Positions 43,699 to 52,766 of a stretch of DNA of 58,053 bases are shown here, in pieces. The position numbers and the translations under genes were made by a program. The notes beneath the pieces are model-generated. The model was not told where the DNA came from, searched no databases, and was given only the letters and a program-made list of their open reading frames with translations. Positions within the stretch are counted from its first letter, which is position 1. The number at the start of each line of letters is the position of its first letter. Location: assembly GCA_028280305.1 (NCBI GenBank), contig JANQMC010000100.1, positions 1 to 58,053 on the forward strand, written 5' to 3'. Source of the stretch: Pelagibius sp. (GTDB lineage Bacteria > Pseudomonadota > Alphaproteobacteria > Kiloniellales > Kiloniellaceae).

Positions 43699-45288
43699 TC
43701 AAGCAAAACGTCGCAACACAAATATAACACAAGTACACACAATCAGTTCTACCAAATATAGCCAATTACCCGCATTGGAATAAAGGGTCTCGTGTTCAGC
43801 AGCTTCGGGTAGTTCTGCATCAATAATACCTCGATCATTGAGATTAATTTGTTCAATCACTCGACCATAAGAGTCTATAACTGCTGAAATTCCATTATTG
43901 GCAACGCGAATAAGGGGAAGTCCTTCCTCTATTGCGCGCAGACGTGCCGATGCAAAGTGTTGGTAGGGGCCCGAAGAATCACCAAACCAGGCATCATTGG
44001 TCAGATTCAGAAGCCAGCGCGGCGGCTGCCCTGCGGAATCCTTCACGCGGCCGGGGAAAATCACCTCGTAGCAGATCAGCGGACTGAAGGCCGGCAGGCC
44101 CGGCAGATCGAGGGTGCGCAGACCGGGCCCCGGCGAAAAGTCCCGGTTGCCGGCGGTCAGCTTGGCAAAGCCGAACCATTCGCGCAGCGGCGTGTACTCA
44201 CCGAAGGGAACCAGATGCGCCTTGTCGAAGGTCGCCGCGATCCCTCCGTTTGAATCAAGGGCGTAAAGCGAATTCCAGATCGGCCCGTCGGGCTGTTCCG
44301 GCAACATCCGCGGCGCACCGGCGATGAGATACCCGCCCGGCGGGACGACGGCGGCCAGTTCCTGCTGCAGGATGGGTTCGAGAGAAAGGACATAGGGGAT
44401 CGCCGTCTCGGCCCAGATGATATGGGTGCGGTCTTCAAAACCCGGCGCCAGCGTCATCCGCATCTGATTGCGCAGATGCTCGGCGCGCAGATCCCGGCGC
44501 CATTTCAGGGCCTGGGGGATACTCGGCTGAACCAGCCGCAGGCGCACCTCCTCGACCGCCGCCGTGCCGAGCGCCGGCGCGGTGGACAAACGCCAAGCGC
44601 CATAGCCCCAGGACAGCAGCGGCAGGGTCAGCGCAACAGCGACAAAGGCATAGCCGGCGCGCGAGCGCTGCTTGGGATCGGCGAGCAAAGCCGGGGCCGT
44701 CGCGGCGAGGACGGTGATCAGGCTCAGCAACCAGACGCCGCCGAGCGCGGAAAGCTGCAGCGTCTCAGGCGAGAAAGCCCAGACCGAGCCCATGAGGTTC
44801 CAGGGAAAGCCGGTGAGCACCCAGGCCCGCAGCCCCTCCGCCACCAGCCAGGCCGTGGCCAGGCCCAGGACGCCGGCCGGTCCGCGAAGCCCACTCTTGG
44901 CGGTGATCCAGAAGGCCAGCGCCGGAAACAACGCCAGCCCCATGGCAAGACCGCCCACCGCAAAAGGCATCACCCAGCCGAAACGCTCGGCATCGACCAG
45001 GAAGGCTTCGCCCACCCAATAGAGACCGACGGCGAAATGGCCGCTGCCGAAGGCCCAGCCGAGCAGTGCCGCCTGCCGTGCCCGGCGCACCGCCTGCAGC
45101 AGCCAGAAGGCCACGACGAAGGCCGGGATCAGAAGGGGGACCAGATAGAGCGGCGGCATGGCGAGCGCCGCGAGACCACCGCAGACCGCGGCCAGGGCGA
45201 GGCGGCGCCAAGCGGTCAGGCCGGCCAGCCGCTGCGGCCAGGCCGGCCGGTGTTTCCGCTTCTCGCCGCCACCGGTCTCAGCCGTCAT
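43699..45288 (-). CDS. lnt: Apolipoprotein N-acyltransferase
   Basis: Lnt transfers the third acyl chain to lipoproteins at the inner membrane. The 529-residue protein has the N-terminal run of hydrophobic helices (about eight, residues 25-230) and a nitrilase-type periplasmic domain. The catalytic triad is visible: Glu in IIWAETAIPYV, Lys in TFDKAHLVPFGEYTP, Cys in FSPLICYEVIFPG. The last ~100 residues, including NDAWFGDSSGPYQHF and the final membrane helix, are encoded by DNA of only about 40 % GC (43699-43990), against over 60 % in the rest. The start ATG overlaps the corC stop by 4 bases. Confidence 0.95.
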   Translation of the reverse strand: MTAETGGGEKRKHRPAWPQRLAGLTAWRRLALAAVCGGLAALAMPPLYLVPLLIPAFVVAFWLLQAVRRARQAALLGWAFGSGHFAVGLYWVGEAFLVDAERFGWVMPFAVGGLAMGLALFPALAFWITAKSGLRGPAGVLGLATAWLVAEGLRAWVLTGFPWNLMGSVWAFSPETLQLSALGGVWLLSLITVLAATAPALLADPKQRSRAGYAFVAVALTLPLLSWGYGAWRLSTAPALGTAAVEEVRLRLVQPSIPQALKWRRDLRAEHLRNQMRMTLAPGFEDRTHIIWAETAIPYVLSLEPILQQELAAVVPPGGYLIAGAPRMLPEQPDGPIWNSLYALDSNGGIAATFDKAHLVPFGEYTPLREWFGFAKLTAGNRDFSPGPGLRTLDLPGLPAFSPLICYEVIFPGRVKDSAGQPPRWLLNLTNDAWFGDSSGPYQHFASARLRAIEEGLPLIRVANNGISAVIDSYGRVIEQINLNDRGIIDAELPEAAEHETLYSNAGNWLYLVELIVCTCVIFVLRRFA

Positions 45289-46226
45289 TTCTGCGCCGGA
45301 GCGGGCGTTTTCGGGCTCGCACGGCCCGTCGGTTTATGCACGCGCAGCCGTTTTACGCGGCGCGGGTCGGCTTCGAGCACCTCGAAACTCATCCCGCTAT
45401 GCTCGTGGACGACCAGTTCACCCCGTCCCGGCACGCGCCCGGCGACGGAGATCAGCAGGCCGCCGAGGGTGTCGATGTCCTCATCGCGTTCCTCATCGGA
45501 AAGCACGGGGCCGACCTTTTCCTCAAACTCCTCGATGGTCGCGCGGGCATCGGCGGCAATGCTGCCGTCGGCGCGGTCGATCAGCTTCGGACCTTCGGCG
45601 ACGTCGTGTTCGTCGTCGATCTCGCCGACGATTTCCTCGACCAGGTCCTCGATCGTCACCAGCCCGTCGATACCGCCGAACTCGTCGACGACCAGGGCCA
45701 TGTGAACCCGCGACAGCCGCATTTCGAGCAGCAGATCGAGCACGCGCATCGACGGGGCGACCACCAGAATGCGGCGCACCAGGTCGACCAGATCGAAGGT
45801 GCGCTCGCCCTTCATGTAGGTCAGGACATCCTTAATGTGGACGATGCCGACGACTTCGTCGAGGGTTTCGCGGTAGACCGGCAGCCGTGAATGGCCGGCC
45901 TCGCTCATCACATCGATCAACGCCTCGATCGGCGTGTCCAGGTCGACGGCGACGATATCGGCCCGCGGCACCATCACGTCGTAGGTCGTCAGGTGCCGCA
46001 GCCGCAGGATGTTCGACAGCATGACGCGCTCGTCGCCGCTGATCGGCGCCGCGGTCTCTTCCTCACCCTCGACCTCTTTGATCTCGTCGATGATCTCTTC
46101 AAGAGTCTCGCGAAGCTGCGCCTCGCTGTGGCGCGACCTCAACAGGCCGCGCAGTCGCTTCCATAGGCTGCCGCCTTGCGGCTCGCCGGCGCGGGGACTT
46201 CGACCGTTGCTTGATGTTTCGGCCAA
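45285..46226 (-). CDS. CorC/HlyC-family transporter-associated protein
   Basis: A 313-residue protein with the CorC layout: a short N-terminal segment, two CBS domains (DVMVPRADIVAVDL ... SRLPVYRETLDEVVGIVHIKDVL, and MRVLDLLLEMRLSRVHMALVVDEFG GIDGLVTIEDL) and a CorC_HlyC domain (LLISVAGRVPGRGELVVHE ... RRVKRLRVHK). There is no membrane domain, so it is the soluble CorC type. CBS domains bind nucleotides; related proteins are linked to magnesium and cobalt efflux. It starts with TTG, preceded by GGAGGA 10 bases away within the end of ybeY, and overlaps lnt by 4 bases. Confidence 0.92.
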   Translation of the reverse strand: MAETSSNGRSPRAGEPQGGSLWKRLRGLLRSRHSEAQLRETLEEIIDEIKEVEGEEETAAPISGDERVMLSNILRLRHLTTYDVMVPRADIVAVDLDTPIEALIDVMSEAGHSRLPVYRETLDEVVGIVHIKDVLTYMKGERTFDLVDLVRRILVVAPSMRVLDLLLEMRLSRVHMALVVDEFGGIDGLVTIEDLVEEIVGEIDDEHDVAEGPKLIDRADGSIAADARATIEEFEEKVGPVLSDEERDEDIDTLGGLLISVAGRVPGRGELVVHEHSGMSFEVLEADPRRVKRLRVHKPTGRASPKTPAPAQK

Positions 46227-46229
46227 GGT

Positions 46230-46853
46230 TCAGTTTTCCTCCGAAATCATGCCGGGCGTCATGGCAGGACGCCTGCGATAGGGATCCGGCACCCCGAGAC
46301 CCGCGAGAACCGCTACTTCCAACGCTTCCATTTCCTCCGCCTCGGCATCGTTCTCGTGATCATAGCCCAAGAGATGCAAAAGACCGTGGATCAGAAGGTG
46401 TAGGGTGTGGTCCTGAAGCGGTTTTTCCTGCTCCGCGGCTTCACGCAGCACCGTCTCGCGCGCCAGGACGATATCCCCCAAAAGCCGCGGCGGCCCGGCA
46501 TCGGGATCGCCGGGCAGGCCGCCCGCGGCGCCAAGCACTTCCACGTTGTGGGGCGCTTCCATATTGGGGAACGACAAGACGTTGGTCGGGCCGCTGCGGC
46601 CGCGATAGGCCTGGTTCATTTCAGCCACCGTCGCGTCGTCGGCAAACAGCAGGCTGATTTCCACCACGCCCTTCATCGGCTCGGCAAGGCTGCGCGATTG
46701 CAGATAGGCCAAGGCGCTACCGACTGATCTCTCGGCCAGATTTTCCAGATCTTCAAGGCGGTCGGTCCAGGCGGCGTCTTGCAGCGAGACGGCAATCTCC
46801 AACCGGCTTATCCCAGGCGCATCTTTCATCTTAGCCACGGTCTCTGCAGCCAC
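46230..46853 (-). CDS. ybeY: Endoribonuclease YbeY
   Basis: YbeY is a zinc-dependent RNase that helps mature 16S rRNA and in ribosome quality control. The 207-residue protein has VEISLLFADDATVAEMNQAYRG, PTNVLSFP and the zinc-binding motif HLLIHGLLHLLGYDH, containing the three histidines. The frame opens with GTG at 46853; an ATG at 46829 (MKDAPGISRLE) is an alternative. It sits between phoH and corC, the conserved order, and its stop lies 3 bases from the corC start. Confidence 0.95.
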   Translation of the reverse strand: MAAETVAKMKDAPGISRLEIAVSLQDAAWTDRLEDLENLAERSVGSALAYLQSRSLAEPMKGVVEISLLFADDATVAEMNQAYRGRSGPTNVLSFPNMEAPHNVEVLGAAGGLPGDPDAGPPRLLGDIVLARETVLREAAEQEKPLQDHTLHLLIHGLLHLLGYDHENDAEAEEMEALEVAVLAGLGVPDPYRRRPAMTPGMISEEN

Positions 46854-46894
46854 CCTTCGCCAAGCCTTTCAACAGGCAGGGCAAAGGGGCAAGA

Positions 46895-47986
46895 CTACCG
46901 ACCGAAGAGATCCCCTTCTCCAGACCTGCTGGCATCGTAGGCTGCGTAGGCACGCACGATGCGGGTCACCAGGGAATGGCGCACCACATCGGCGGCGGTG
47001 AACTGGACGAAGGCCACGCCCTCCATATCCGCCAGGATACCGGAGGCTTCGCGCAGGCCCGAGGGCGCACCCTTGGGCAGGTCGATCTGCGACAGGTCGC
47101 CGGTTATGACCATGCGGCTGTTCTCGCCGAGGCGGGTCAGCGCCATCTTCATCTGAACCGGCGTCGTGTTCTGCGCCTCGTCGAGAATGATGAAGGCATT
47201 GGTCAGCGTCCGGCCGCGCATGAAGGCGAGCGGGGCCACCTCGATCTCGCCGTTGGACAGCCGGCTGGCGACCTGGTTGGCCGGCAGCATGTCGTAGAGC
47301 GCGTCATAGAGCGGACGCAAATAAGGATCGACCTTTTCGTTGAGATCGCCCGGCAGGAATCCGAGACGCTCGCCGGCCTCCACAGCAGGCCGCGACAGGA
47401 TGATGCGCTCGACCGCGCCCTCCATCAGCATGGAGACCGCCATGGCAGCCGCCAGATAGGTTTTGCCGGTGCCGGCAGGGCCGATCCCGAACACCATCTC
47501 GTGGCTGCGCAGCGCCTGAACATAGGCCTTCTGGCCCGGCGAGCGCGGCGTCAGGCGGCGTTTGCGCGTGGCAATCGCCAGCTCGTCGGAATGCACCGCG
47601 GCCACCGCCTGGTGCTCACTCTCCTGGCTCGGCGCCTGCACCGCCATGCGAATGACCGCGTCGACCTCGCCGTCGCCGACCTCCAGCCCTTTGCGCAAGC
47701 GTTCATAGAGGGCGGTCAGGGCCGCATTGGCAACGGCAACGGAGTCGGCGGGCCCGGAAATCGCCAGGCGGTTTCCCCGCGACGCCAGGCTGACACCCAA
47801 CTGTTGTTCGATGCGCAGCAGGTTCTGATCATGCTCTCCATAGAGCAGCGGCAAGAGGCTGTTGTCGTCGAACTGCAGGAAAGTCGGCTCACCCTTGCGA
47901 TCGGTCGTGGTGCCGCTGAGACTGTCAGAGCTCAAGCTGAAATCCTTGTGGTTGTCGCACTGCTCGATGACGCACTGCCGCTGCAT
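46895..47986 (-). CDS. phoH: PhoH-family ATPase
   Basis: PhoH-like proteins are ATPases related to the N-terminal domain of superfamily 1 helicases; their role is thought to be in RNA metabolism. The 363-residue protein has the Walker [17 protein letters not shown], Walker [23 protein letters not shown], and the motif [13 protein letters not shown]. The first 35 residues look variable. The ATG at 47986 lies inside the end of miaB, overlapping it by 55 bases, so translation is probably coupled; a later start is possible. Confidence 0.95.
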   Translation of the reverse strand: MQRQCVIEQCDNHKDFSLSSDSLSGTTTDRKGEPTFLQFDDNSLLPLLYGEHDQNLLRIEQQLGVSLASRGNRLAISGPADSVAVANAALTALYERLRKGLEVGDGEVDAVIRMAVQAPSQESEHQAVAAVHSDELAIATRKRRLTPRSPGQKAYVQALRSHEMVFGIGPAGTGKTYLAAAMAVSMLMEGAVERIILSRPAVEAGERLGFLPGDLNEKVDPYLRPLYDALYDMLPANQVASRLSNGEIEVAPLAFMRGRTLTNAFIILDEAQNTTPVQMKMALTRLGENSRMVITGDLSQIDLPKGAPSGLREASGILADMEGVAFVQFTAADVVRHSLVTRIVRAYAAYDASRSGEGDLFGR

Positions 47987-49389
47987 GAGGCGGCGGCTGC
48001 AACGGATTGCCGCTCCGCCTCCAGGCAGAGCCGTCCGGCCAGGGAATTGGGAAAGGCGGCCTCGATCTCCACCGCCATCAGCTTGCCGATCAGGCGCTGC
48101 TGGGCGACCTCCGGCAAGGCGACATGCACCGACTGCATATAAGGGCTGCGCCCGGCCAACTGGCCCGGACGGCGGCCGGGCTTTTCAAACAGCACCGGTA
48201 GCGTTCGCCCGACACAGCTTTCGTTGAAGGCCGCCGCCTGGGCGCCGAGAAGCTGCTGCAAACCGGCCAGCCGTTCGGTCTTCACCGTTTCGGGCAGTTG
48301 TTGCTCTTCGACCGCAGCCGGGGTGCCGGGCCGCGGGCTGTATTTGAAGGAATAGGCCTGGGCGTAGCCGACCTCGGTCACCAGGCGCAGGGTCGCGGCA
48401 TGGTCGGCATCGCTCTCGCCGGGGAAGCCGACGATGAAATCCGATGACAGGGCGATATCCGGACAGGCCCGGCGCAGGCGCTCGACAATGCGCAGGTAGT
48501 CTTCGGCTGTGTGCTGGCGGTTCATCGCCGCCAGGATCCTGTCCGAACCGGACTGCACCGGCAGATGCAGGTAAGGCATCAGCGTGGCCAGTTCGCCGTG
48601 GGCGGCGATCAGTTCGTCGTCCATGTCGCGCGGATGCGAGGTGGTGTAGCGCAGGCGGGTGAGGCCTTCGATCTCGGCCAGGGCATAGAGCAGACGGCCG
48701 AGCCCCCAGGTGCCGCCGTCCTTGCCGCCCTCGGGGGCCTCGCCGTGGTAGGCATTCACGTTCTGGCCCAGCAGAGTGATCTCCTGAACGCCGGCCGCCA
48801 CCAGGCGCCGCGCTTCGGCCAGCACGGCCGCCACCGGGCGCGAGAACTCGGCGCCCCGGGTATAGGGGACGACACAGAAGCTGCAGAACTTGTCGCAGCC
48901 CTCCTGAACCGAGAGAAAGGCCGCCGCCGCGGTTCCGGTGGTTTCCTCCGGCAGAAAGTCGAATTTGGATTCCACCGGAAAGTCGATATCCAGGTGTCCG
49001 CCGGCAGAGCGGGCGGCACGGGCCACCATCTCCGGCAGGCGGTGATAGGTCTGCGGCCCGAAAACCAGGTCCACCTGGGGCGCCCGGCGCAGAATTTCCT
49101 CGCCCTCGGCCTGAGCCACGCAGCCGGCCACCGCCAGCACCATATCGCGGCCTTCGGCCTGGCGCTCCTGCTTGAAGGCGCGCAGCCGCCCCAGTTCCGA
49201 AAAGACCTTCTCGGAGGCTTTTTCGCGAATGTGGCAGGTGTTCAGAATCACCATATCGGCGCCGCGCGGGCCGTCCACCGCCTCATAGCCCAGGGGCGCC
49301 AGGACATCGGCCATCCGCGATGAGTCGTAGACATTCATCTGGCAGCCGTAAGTCTTTATAAAGAGGCGCTTTTTACCGCTCTCAGTCAC
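47932..49389 (-). CDS. miaB: tRNA-2-methylthio-N6-isopentenyladenosine methylthiotransferase
   Basis: MiaB adds a methylthio group to i6A37 in tRNAs, using radical SAM chemistry. The 485-residue protein has the N-terminal cluster site with cysteines in [19 protein letters not shown] and [10 protein letters not shown], the radical SAM CxxxCxxC motif CDKFCSFC, and a C-terminal TRAM domain ([20 protein letters not shown]). The start is GTG at 49389, with AGGAAAGCG just upstream. The C-terminal end overlaps the start of phoH by 55 bases. Confidence 0.97.
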   Translation of the reverse strand: MTESGKKRLFIKTYGCQMNVYDSSRMADVLAPLGYEAVDGPRGADMVILNTCHIREKASEKVFSELGRLRAFKQERQAEGRDMVLAVAGCVAQAEGEEILRRAPQVDLVFGPQTYHRLPEMVARAARSAGGHLDIDFPVESKFDFLPEETTGTAAAAFLSVQEGCDKFCSFCVVPYTRGAEFSRPVAAVLAEARRLVAAGVQEITLLGQNVNAYHGEAPEGGKDGGTWGLGRLLYALAEIEGLTRLRYTTSHPRDMDDELIAAHGELATLMPYLHLPVQSGSDRILAAMNRQHTAEDYLRIVERLRRACPDIALSSDFIVGFPGESDADHAATLRLVTEVGYAQAYSFKYSPRPGTPAAVEEQQLPETVKTERLAGLQQLLGAQAAAFNESCVGRTLPVLFEKPGRRPGQLAGRSPYMQSVHVALPEVAQQRLIGKLMAVEIEAAFPNSLAGRLCLEAERQSVAAAASCSGSASSSSATTTRISA

Positions 49390-49515
49390 CGCTTTCCTAA
49401 CACTCCAAGCGCCCCGGAAGCCGATCGCTCGACCGGCCCGGAGGCAACCCTAGCCAAAGATACCACAGAACCCGCCGGAAATGCCCAGATCCGGTCCCAG
49501 GCCCGGCCCGAGACT

Positions 49516-50397
49516 TCAGCCCGTCACCTCCGCTCCCGGAGCCGCTCCAGGGGCCGCTCCCGAGGCTGCCTCCGAAGCCGCTCCGGAGGGCAGCGCCTGG
49601 GGTTGCCGCCGGCCTGACAGCGCCTCGGCAACGCCGCGGGAAACCACCGCATGACAGTGGTCGCACAAAGCCTTGCGCGAGCCAAAGCGCTCGATCGTGA
49701 CCGCCTCGTGAAATTCCACGACGACCGTGACGTAGCCAAGACCCAGGGCGTGCCAGAGGTGGGGCCCAAGTTCCATGTCGCCGTACCAGGCGAAAAACGG
49801 CCTTAGATAGCGGCCCAGAGGCACGCCGTCGAGTCTTGTGTAGCTGATCGAGACCGGCTGAATGGTCAGCGCCTCCCCACCCGGGCGCTGTTCGGCCACC
49901 GAGAAGAGGGCGCTTTTGAACGGCAGGATGCCGTTGCCGTCGCCCGACGTCCCCTCGGCAAAGAGCACAAGGTCGTCGCCGGCCTCCAGGCGCCGGGTGA
50001 TCTGGTCCCGGTGGTCGGCGGTCCGCTGGGCGCGGCGCTCGACAAAAACCGTCTCCTGAAGCCGGGCCAGCCAGGAGAAAAACGGCCAGGTCGCGACCTC
50101 CGCCTTGGCGACGAAGGAAATCCGCGCCAGGGCGCCGAGCACCTCGATATCGAGATAGGAAACGTGGTTGGCGGCAAAGAGGGTCGGATGCCGGTCGGAG
50201 ATCTCACCGCGCGTCTGGATTCTGATCCCCAGGATCCGGCAGCTGCGCCGATGATACCAGTGCGGCAGGGATTTGCGCAGGGGCAGGCGCAGCGCGACAG
50301 CCAGAAACTGAACCGGCATCAGCACGGCGGTGAGGCTGAAATAAACCAGCAGACGGCCGAGGGCGGTGATCGGCGAGCCGAAGTTGGGTGCCGCCAT
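49516..50397 (-). CDS. olsA: 1-acyl-sn-glycerol-3-phosphate / lyso-ornithine-lipid acyltransferase (OlsA/PlsC-like)
   Basis: A 293-residue PlsC-family acyltransferase. It has two N-terminal hydrophobic segments, the HX4D motif NHVSYLDIEVLG, FVAKAEVATWPFFSWLARL, and LFAEGTSGDGN, the EGTS motif. It ends in a low-complexity Ala/Gly/Pro tail. Together with olsB immediately upstream it makes ornithine lipids in alphaproteobacteria: OlsB N-acylates ornithine, OlsA adds the second chain. The gap to olsB is only 3 bases, so the pair is an operon. A plain phosphatidic-acid acyltransferase is the alternative. Confidence 0.85.
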   Translation of the reverse strand: MAAPNFGSPITALGRLLVYFSLTAVLMPVQFLAVALRLPLRKSLPHWYHRRSCRILGIRIQTRGEISDRHPTLFAANHVSYLDIEVLGALARISFVAKAEVATWPFFSWLARLQETVFVERRAQRTADHRDQITRRLEAGDDLVLFAEGTSGDGNGILPFKSALFSVAEQRPGGEALTIQPVSISYTRLDGVPLGRYLRPFFAWYGDMELGPHLWHALGLGYVTVVVEFHEAVTIERFGSRKALCDHCHAVVSRGVAEALSGRRQPQALPSGAASEAASGAAPGAAPGAEVTG

Positions 50398-50400
50398 AGA

Positions 50401-51330
50401 CTAGGACGAGCCCCGGGCGCCCTCCGGAGCGCCGGAAACATCACGAGATGCGCCCTCCGGGGCGCCGGAAACACCACGAGACGCGCCCTCCGGGGCGCCG
50501 GAGCCGTTTCCGGAAGCGCCGCCACCGGCGTCCTCGCGCTTGTAGTGGCGCAGGTATTTCTCGGTCACCCAGTCCGTCTTGACGACGATACAGACATCGG
50601 TGGTCCCGAATTCCCGGTCCACCACCGCGCCGTCGCCGACGAAACCGCCCAAGCGCAGGTAGCCCTTGATCAGCGGCGGCAGGGCCTGGCGGGCCGCAGG
50701 GATCTGCACCTCCTCGACCGGCAGCAGGTCCATCGGCACATAGCGGTCGGCCACCGCCCGGGCCCGCAGCGCCGGCGGCGCCAGATGATGATGATAGAGA
50801 TAGGAAAGCGGCAGCTTCAGCTCTTCCGGATTCACACCGGGAAGACTGGCACAGCCGAACATGATGGAGATGTCGTAGTAGAAGACGTACTCCGCGATCC
50901 CGCGCCAGAGCAGTTGCATCGCCGCGCCGGTGCGGCAGGTCGGATCGACGCAGGACCGGCCGAGTTCCAGAATCTCCCCGGGATAGGCCTCTATGCTGTC
51001 GATCTCGTATTCGTCGCTGGTATAGAACTGGCCGCGGCGGCGCGCGCCCTCGCGGCGCATCACCCGGTAGGTGCCGACCACCGCTTCCGGTCCGTCGCCG
51101 CGCTCCTCGTCGAACACCAGCAGATGGTCACAGTAGTCGTCGAAAGAATCGAAGTCGCGGCGCGCGGCGCGCATTTCCTCGGTCGGCCGGGCGGACATCT
51201 GTTCGTAGAAGATTCTGTAGCGCAGGGCCTGGGCGGCGCGCACCTCCGCCCGCCCCTCGGCGAGCCTGATCCGCAGGTTGCCGCCGACGACATCGACCGG
51301 CCGGTCTGAGTTGGTCTCCGCAAGGCTCAT
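50401..51330 (-). CDS. olsB: Ornithine N-acyltransferase OlsB
   Basis: OlsB attaches a 3-hydroxyacyl chain to ornithine as the first step of ornithine-lipid synthesis. The 309-residue GNAT-like protein has LRYRIFYEQMSARPT, FDDYCDHLLVFDE, ILELGRSCVDPTCRTGAAMQ, GCASLPGVNPEELKLPLSYL and LPPLIKGYLRLGGFVGDGAV, the OlsB pattern. The last 35 residues form a repeated tail (SGAPEGASR units) from a 33-bp tandem repeat; the family normally ends near the KYLRHYKRE. It heads the olsB-olsA operon. Confidence 0.93.
   Translation of the reverse strand: MSLAETNSDRPVDVVGGNLRIRLAEGRAEVRAAQALRYRIFYEQMSARPTEEMRAARRDFDSFDDYCDHLLVFDEERGDGPEAVVGTYRVMRREGARRRGQFYTSDEYEIDSIEAYPGEILELGRSCVDPTCRTGAAMQLLWRGIAEYVFYYDISIMFGCASLPGVNPEELKLPLSYLYHHHLAPPALRARAVADRYVPMDLLPVEEVQIPAARQALPPLIKGYLRLGGFVGDGAVVDREFGTTDVCIVVKTDWVTEKYLRHYKREDAGGGASGNGSGAPEGASRGVSGAPEGASRDVSGAPEGARGSS
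50417..50502. repeat. 33-bp tandem repeat at the end of olsB
   Basis: Units at 50417-50449 and 50450-50482 differ at four positions, and a third copy keeps about 20 bases (50483-50502). They encode SGAPEGASR repeats at the OlsB C terminus. The unit itself is partly palindromic. Confidence 0.85.
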
Positions 51331-51437
51331 GTCATATCCATAGAGTCAAAAACCCAACGGCAGCCGAATAGTCTCACAACAAACAACCGATACCGGCCAA
51401 AACCCCAGCCGACAAGCCTCCGCGGCGTCCCGGCACC

Positions 51438-51887
51438 CTACTTCCCGCCTGACGACTTTCCTTCGTCTTTGCTCTCCTCCGCCGAGAGGCGCACGCCGTA
51501 GAGTTCCAGGCGATGGTCGACAAGGCGGTAGCCCAGCGTCTTGGCGACCTCGGTCTGAAGCCGCTCGATTTCCTCGTTCGTGAATTCGATCACCTTGCCG
51601 GTCTTCACGTCGATCAAATGATCATGATGCTCTTCCGGACGCTCCTCGTAGCGCGCCCGGCCGTCGCCGAAGTCGTGCCGCTCCAGAATGCTGGCTTCTT
51701 CGAAGAGCTTGACCGTGCGGTAAACCGTCGCGATGGAAATCCGCGAATCTCGCTCCACCGCCCGCTGGTAAACCATTTCCACATCAGGATGGTCCGTCGA
51801 CTCGGAGAGAACGCGCGCGATCACGCGTCTCTGCTCGGTCATTTTCAGACCTTTTTCAATGCACCGCTTCTCCAGGCGATCGGGCAT
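51438..51887 (-). CDS. fur: Ferric uptake regulator family protein (Fur/Mur)
   Basis: A 149-residue Fur-family regulator. It has the winged helix LKMTEQRRVIARVLSES ... ISIATVYRTVKLFEE, the metal site HHDHLIDVKTGKVIEF with the conserved histidines, and a C terminus with LVDHRLELYGV. It lacks CxxC zinc sites. In alphaproteobacteria this Fur often acts as Mur, a manganese sensor. The ATG at 51887 (MPDRLEK) has GAGAGG and GGGGAG upstream; an in-frame TTG three codons earlier is unlikely. A TATACT box (51953-51958) marks a likely promoter. Confidence 0.92.
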   Translation of the reverse strand: MPDRLEKRCIEKGLKMTEQRRVIARVLSESTDHPDVEMVYQRAVERDSRISIATVYRTVKLFEEASILERHDFGDGRARYEERPEEHHDHLIDVKTGKVIEFTNEEIERLQTEVAKTLGYRLVDHRLELYGVRLSAEESKDEGKSSGGK

Positions 51888-51952
51888 ACTCCCCAACCTC
51901 TCGTTTCGCCGTCTTCACCACGCCCGGACTGAACCCACCGGGCCAATAGCCT

Positions 51953-51958
51953 AGTATA
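51953..51958 (-). promoter_or_regulatory. Possible -10 box of fur
   Basis: On the minus strand TATACT, matching five of six consensus bases, lies about 65 bases upstream of the fur ATG. No clear -35 is present at 16-18 bases, so this is tentative. Confidence 0.35.
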
Positions 51959-52104
51959 ACTGAAGAAGCGCCGCCCGCCTAATCGACGGCGACGCCCCTG
52001 TTCATAGAATAAAGTAATCCGATGATGCCTTGATCGCCTGCGCTTTCCCGAGGGATTTCCCGAGGGATTTCAATGGGCGCTTTCGCCGGACGGTTGCGGC
52101 CCGC

Positions 52105-52515
52105 TTACTTGCGCCGGGCCCTTGTGCCCAGACCGATTTGCTTGGCCAACTTGCTGCGCTGCTTGGCATAGTTTGGCGCCACCATGGGATAGTCCGCCGG
52201 CAAGCCCCAACGCTCACGGTAGTCTTCCGGCGACATGTCGTAGGCGGTCTTCAGGTGCCGTTTCAGCATCTTCAGTTTCTTGCCGTCTTCCAGGCAAACG
52301 ATGTGGTCCGGCGTCACCGATTTCTTGATCGGCACCGCCGGTGAAGGGCGCTCCGGCTCCCGCTCGCGAGTCGTCCCGACGTTCGACAGCGTCTCGAACA
52401 CGTCCCGAATGATCATCGGCAGGTCGGCCACCGCGACCGAGTTATTTGATACGTGTGCTGCGACGATATTGGTCGTCAGGGAAAGCAGTTCGCTTTGCTT
52501 CGCTTGCTCGGACAT
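52105..52515 (-). CDS. mucR: MucR/Ros-family transcriptional regulator
   Basis: MucR-type proteins are zinc-finger nucleoid-like regulators of exopolysaccharide, motility and virulence genes in alphaproteobacteria. The 136-residue protein has the N-terminal oligomerisation region LLSLTTNIVAAHVSNNSVAVADLP, the Ros domain CLEDGKKLKMLKRHLKTAYDM, and DYPMVAPNYAKQRSKLAKQIGLG. In the zinc site the second Cys is Asp (CLED) and both following His positions are Ala-Tyr, so only Cys and one His remain, as in some common alphaproteobacterial paralogues. The ATG at 52515 follows AGAGG; an in-frame GTG at 52536 is unlikely. Confidence 0.92.
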   Translation of the reverse strand: MSEQAKQSELLSLTTNIVAAHVSNNSVAVADLPMIIRDVFETLSNVGTTREREPERPSPAVPIKKSVTPDHIVCLEDGKKLKMLKRHLKTAYDMSPEDYRERWGLPADYPMVAPNYAKQRSKLAKQIGLGTRARRK

Positions 52516-52548
52516 TGACCTCTTCAACTCCTCCACATTGCTGTGGAC

Positions 52549-52577
52549 TATATAAAAATTCTCCGTAAGAGAATCAA
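52549..52577 (-). promoter_or_regulatory. Promoter of mucR
   Basis: On the minus strand TTGATT (52577-52572) and TATATA (52554-52549) are 17 bases apart; the start would be near 52542, about 27 bases from the ATG. The surrounding DNA is unusually AT-rich. Confidence 0.6.
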
Positions 52578-52578
52578 C

Positions 52579-52610
52579 AACTATTCAATACGAAAATAAT
52601 AGTTCGTATT
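52579..52610. promoter_or_regulatory. Nested AT-rich inverted repeats upstream of mucR
   Basis: AATACGAA and TTCGTATT (52587-52594, 52603-52610) make a perfect 8-bp inverted repeat. It overlaps a second pair, AACTATT/AATAGTT, at 52579-52585 and 52598-52604. Both lie just upstream of the mucR -35. MucR binds AT-rich DNA and usually represses itself, so this is a good candidate operator. Confidence 0.55.
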
Positions 52611-52766
52611 TGATGCTCTGTCATTGACTATTCTTTGGCTGGAAAGTCGGAGGAATTACATCAATTTGCGAAAAACTTACAGAAATAGGCCCAATCGGGC
52701 TCAAGACGGACTGCAATTTACCGGATTCGCCGCCACCGGATCCTATCCCAGATCCACGTCAGAACC

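Noticed and set aside
52044..52070. 12-bp direct repeat (TTTCCCGAGGGA) after the mucR stop
   Set aside because: Only two full units in a noncoding stretch; no structure or function suggested.
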